The notes below the pieces were generated by a model. The model saw only the letters and a list, made by a program, of their open reading frames with translations, had not been told where the DNA came from and made no database searches. Both the position numbers and the translations under genes were made by a program. Shown here in pieces: positions 63,306 to 64,000 of a DNA stretch of 64,000 nt (positions are counted from its first letter, which is position 1; every line of letters begins with the position of its first letter). Source of the stretch: Microbacterium allomyrinae (GTDB taxonomy: Bacteria; Actinomycetota; Actinomycetes; Actinomycetales; Microbacteriaceae); assembly GCF_020682705.1 (NCBI RefSeq), contig NZ_JAGTTN010000002.1, positions 1 to 64,000 of the forward strand. The letters run 5' to 3'.

Positions 63306-64000
63306 CCGCCGATCGCTCGGAGCGGAGCTGGGGGGAGTCGTCGCGGCTGCGATGTGGGCAGAGAACGCGGCGCGGTGAGCGCTGTAGTCGCGCTTGCGCA
63401 GGTGGGCATAGACCTTGTTGGTCACCGCTTCGCCCGGCCAGAGGCTCGCCACAAGATCAGCGCGGTACGGGTGAGCGCGGAGGTGCGCGCTGAGGTCGCT
63501 CAACAGGGTCTCGTCCAGGATTGGCACATCGCGCTTGCCCGCTCTGCGCTTCGGTGTGCCGGTCTGATAGCCCTGGCTAGTGTGCGTCTTGTTAAGCCGC
63601 ACCTGAATCTCGCCCGCGCGGAGGTCGATGTCGCGGATGCGGAGGGCTGCGACCTCGCCGATGCGCAGACCGCTGAACGCTGCGAGGCGGACGAGCAGGT
63701 CGTATGGCGGCTGGGCCGCGAACTCGTCGGAAATTCGCATTACCTCCTCGACCGAGAGGAACCGAGCCTCCTGTGTGTCGGCCTTCGGTCGTGCGACGGC
63801 CACGCAGGGATTGAACGCGATCAGTCGGTGCTTATAGGCGTAGGTCAGCACCCGCGCCACCGCCTTGTTCGCGCCGAGCACCGACGTCTCCGAGCGCGGC
63901 TGACCGTTGGCCTTCGGCTTGGCGCGCATCATCGCGTTGAAGGCGTCGAGGTCTGCCGACGTAATCGTGTTGATCTGGCGGCTGCCGAACTCCGGGTAGA
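63156..64000 (-). pseudogene. tyrosine integrase with internal catalytic deletion, 5' end outside window
   Basis: The frame runs in from the right edge (TITSADLDAF) through NKAVARVLTYAYKHRLIAFN, the first catalytic Arg in FSGLRIGEVAALRIRDIDL, and HPYRADLVASLWPG, then jumps directly to VTNKVYAHLRKRDYSAHRAA, which is the terminal Tyr (YAHL) segment. The about 80-100 residues with H-x-x-R and LGH are missing, so it cannot catalyse recombination. Homologous sequence ends near 63305; the rest of the frame to 63156 is antisense to the previous gene. Confidence 0.75.

Overview
The window is high-GC actinobacterial DNA. Gene content and order (5S rRNA end, tlyA-nadK-recN-pyrG-nudix-xerD-parA-scpA-scpB-rluB-tyrA-cmk-der) fit Microbacteriaceae, most likely Microbacterium or a close relative; this assignment is inferred from gene order and codon use, not from a database search.

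Positions 1-23.0 kb are host chromosome. After the 3' end of a 5S rRNA gene comes a co-directional block of housekeeping genes, most joined by 4-20 bp overlaps: a low-complexity repeat protein, a HAD phosphatase, a TlyA-type rRNA methyltransferase, NAD kinase, RecN, CTP synthase, ADP-ribose pyrophosphatase, XerD, a ParA/Soj-like ATPase, the condensin partners ScpA and ScpB, a pseudouridine synthase, prephenate dehydrogenase, CMP kinase and the GTPase Der. A strong terminator closes the block at 17.1 kb. Then come accessory host genes: two GNAT acetyltransferases, a NUDIX-NYN fusion, an MFS exporter divergent from its TetR regulator, an S4-domain protein, a YhhN membrane protein, and tRNA-Pro(GGG).

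Positions 23.0-61.3 kb are an apparently complete siphovirus-type prophage of about 38 kb, integrated in the 3' end of tRNA-Pro. A 37-bp direct repeat marks both ends (23007-23043 and 61263-61299), and paired 9-bp integrase arm-type repeats lie just inside each end. From left to right: a leftward lysogeny module (integrase, ImmA-like peptidase, repressor); a divergent operator region with three inverted repeats; a tightly overlapped early operon (Cro-like protein, excisionase-like protein, KilAC-type antirepressor, RusA, ParB-like protein, a protein with an Lsr2-type DNA-binding domain, several tiny membrane proteins); HNH nuclease; an opposed small PrimPol-like gene; terminase, portal, MuF, scaffold and capsid; head-tail joining; tail tube; two tail chaperones linked by a -1 frameshift site; tape measure with an M15-like peptidase domain; distal tail and fibre proteins; lysin and holin; and a large SGNH-esterase spike gene. 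The right arm carries a leftward cassette (OafA-like acyltransferase, Wzy-like polymerase, small membrane protein) that looks like surface-glycan lysogenic conversion.

Positions 61.3-64.0 kb lie beyond the prophage attR and look like a second, older element in the same tRNA site. There is a second pair of 11-bp-spaced direct repeats beside the att core, then a two-gene unit (a 358-aa protein with a C-terminal TIR-like nucleotide-binding domain and an unknown 262-aa protein with a hydrophobic segment), and a convergent integrase that has lost the middle of its catalytic domain. The TIR-like pair is the best candidate for an undescribed anti-phage system here.
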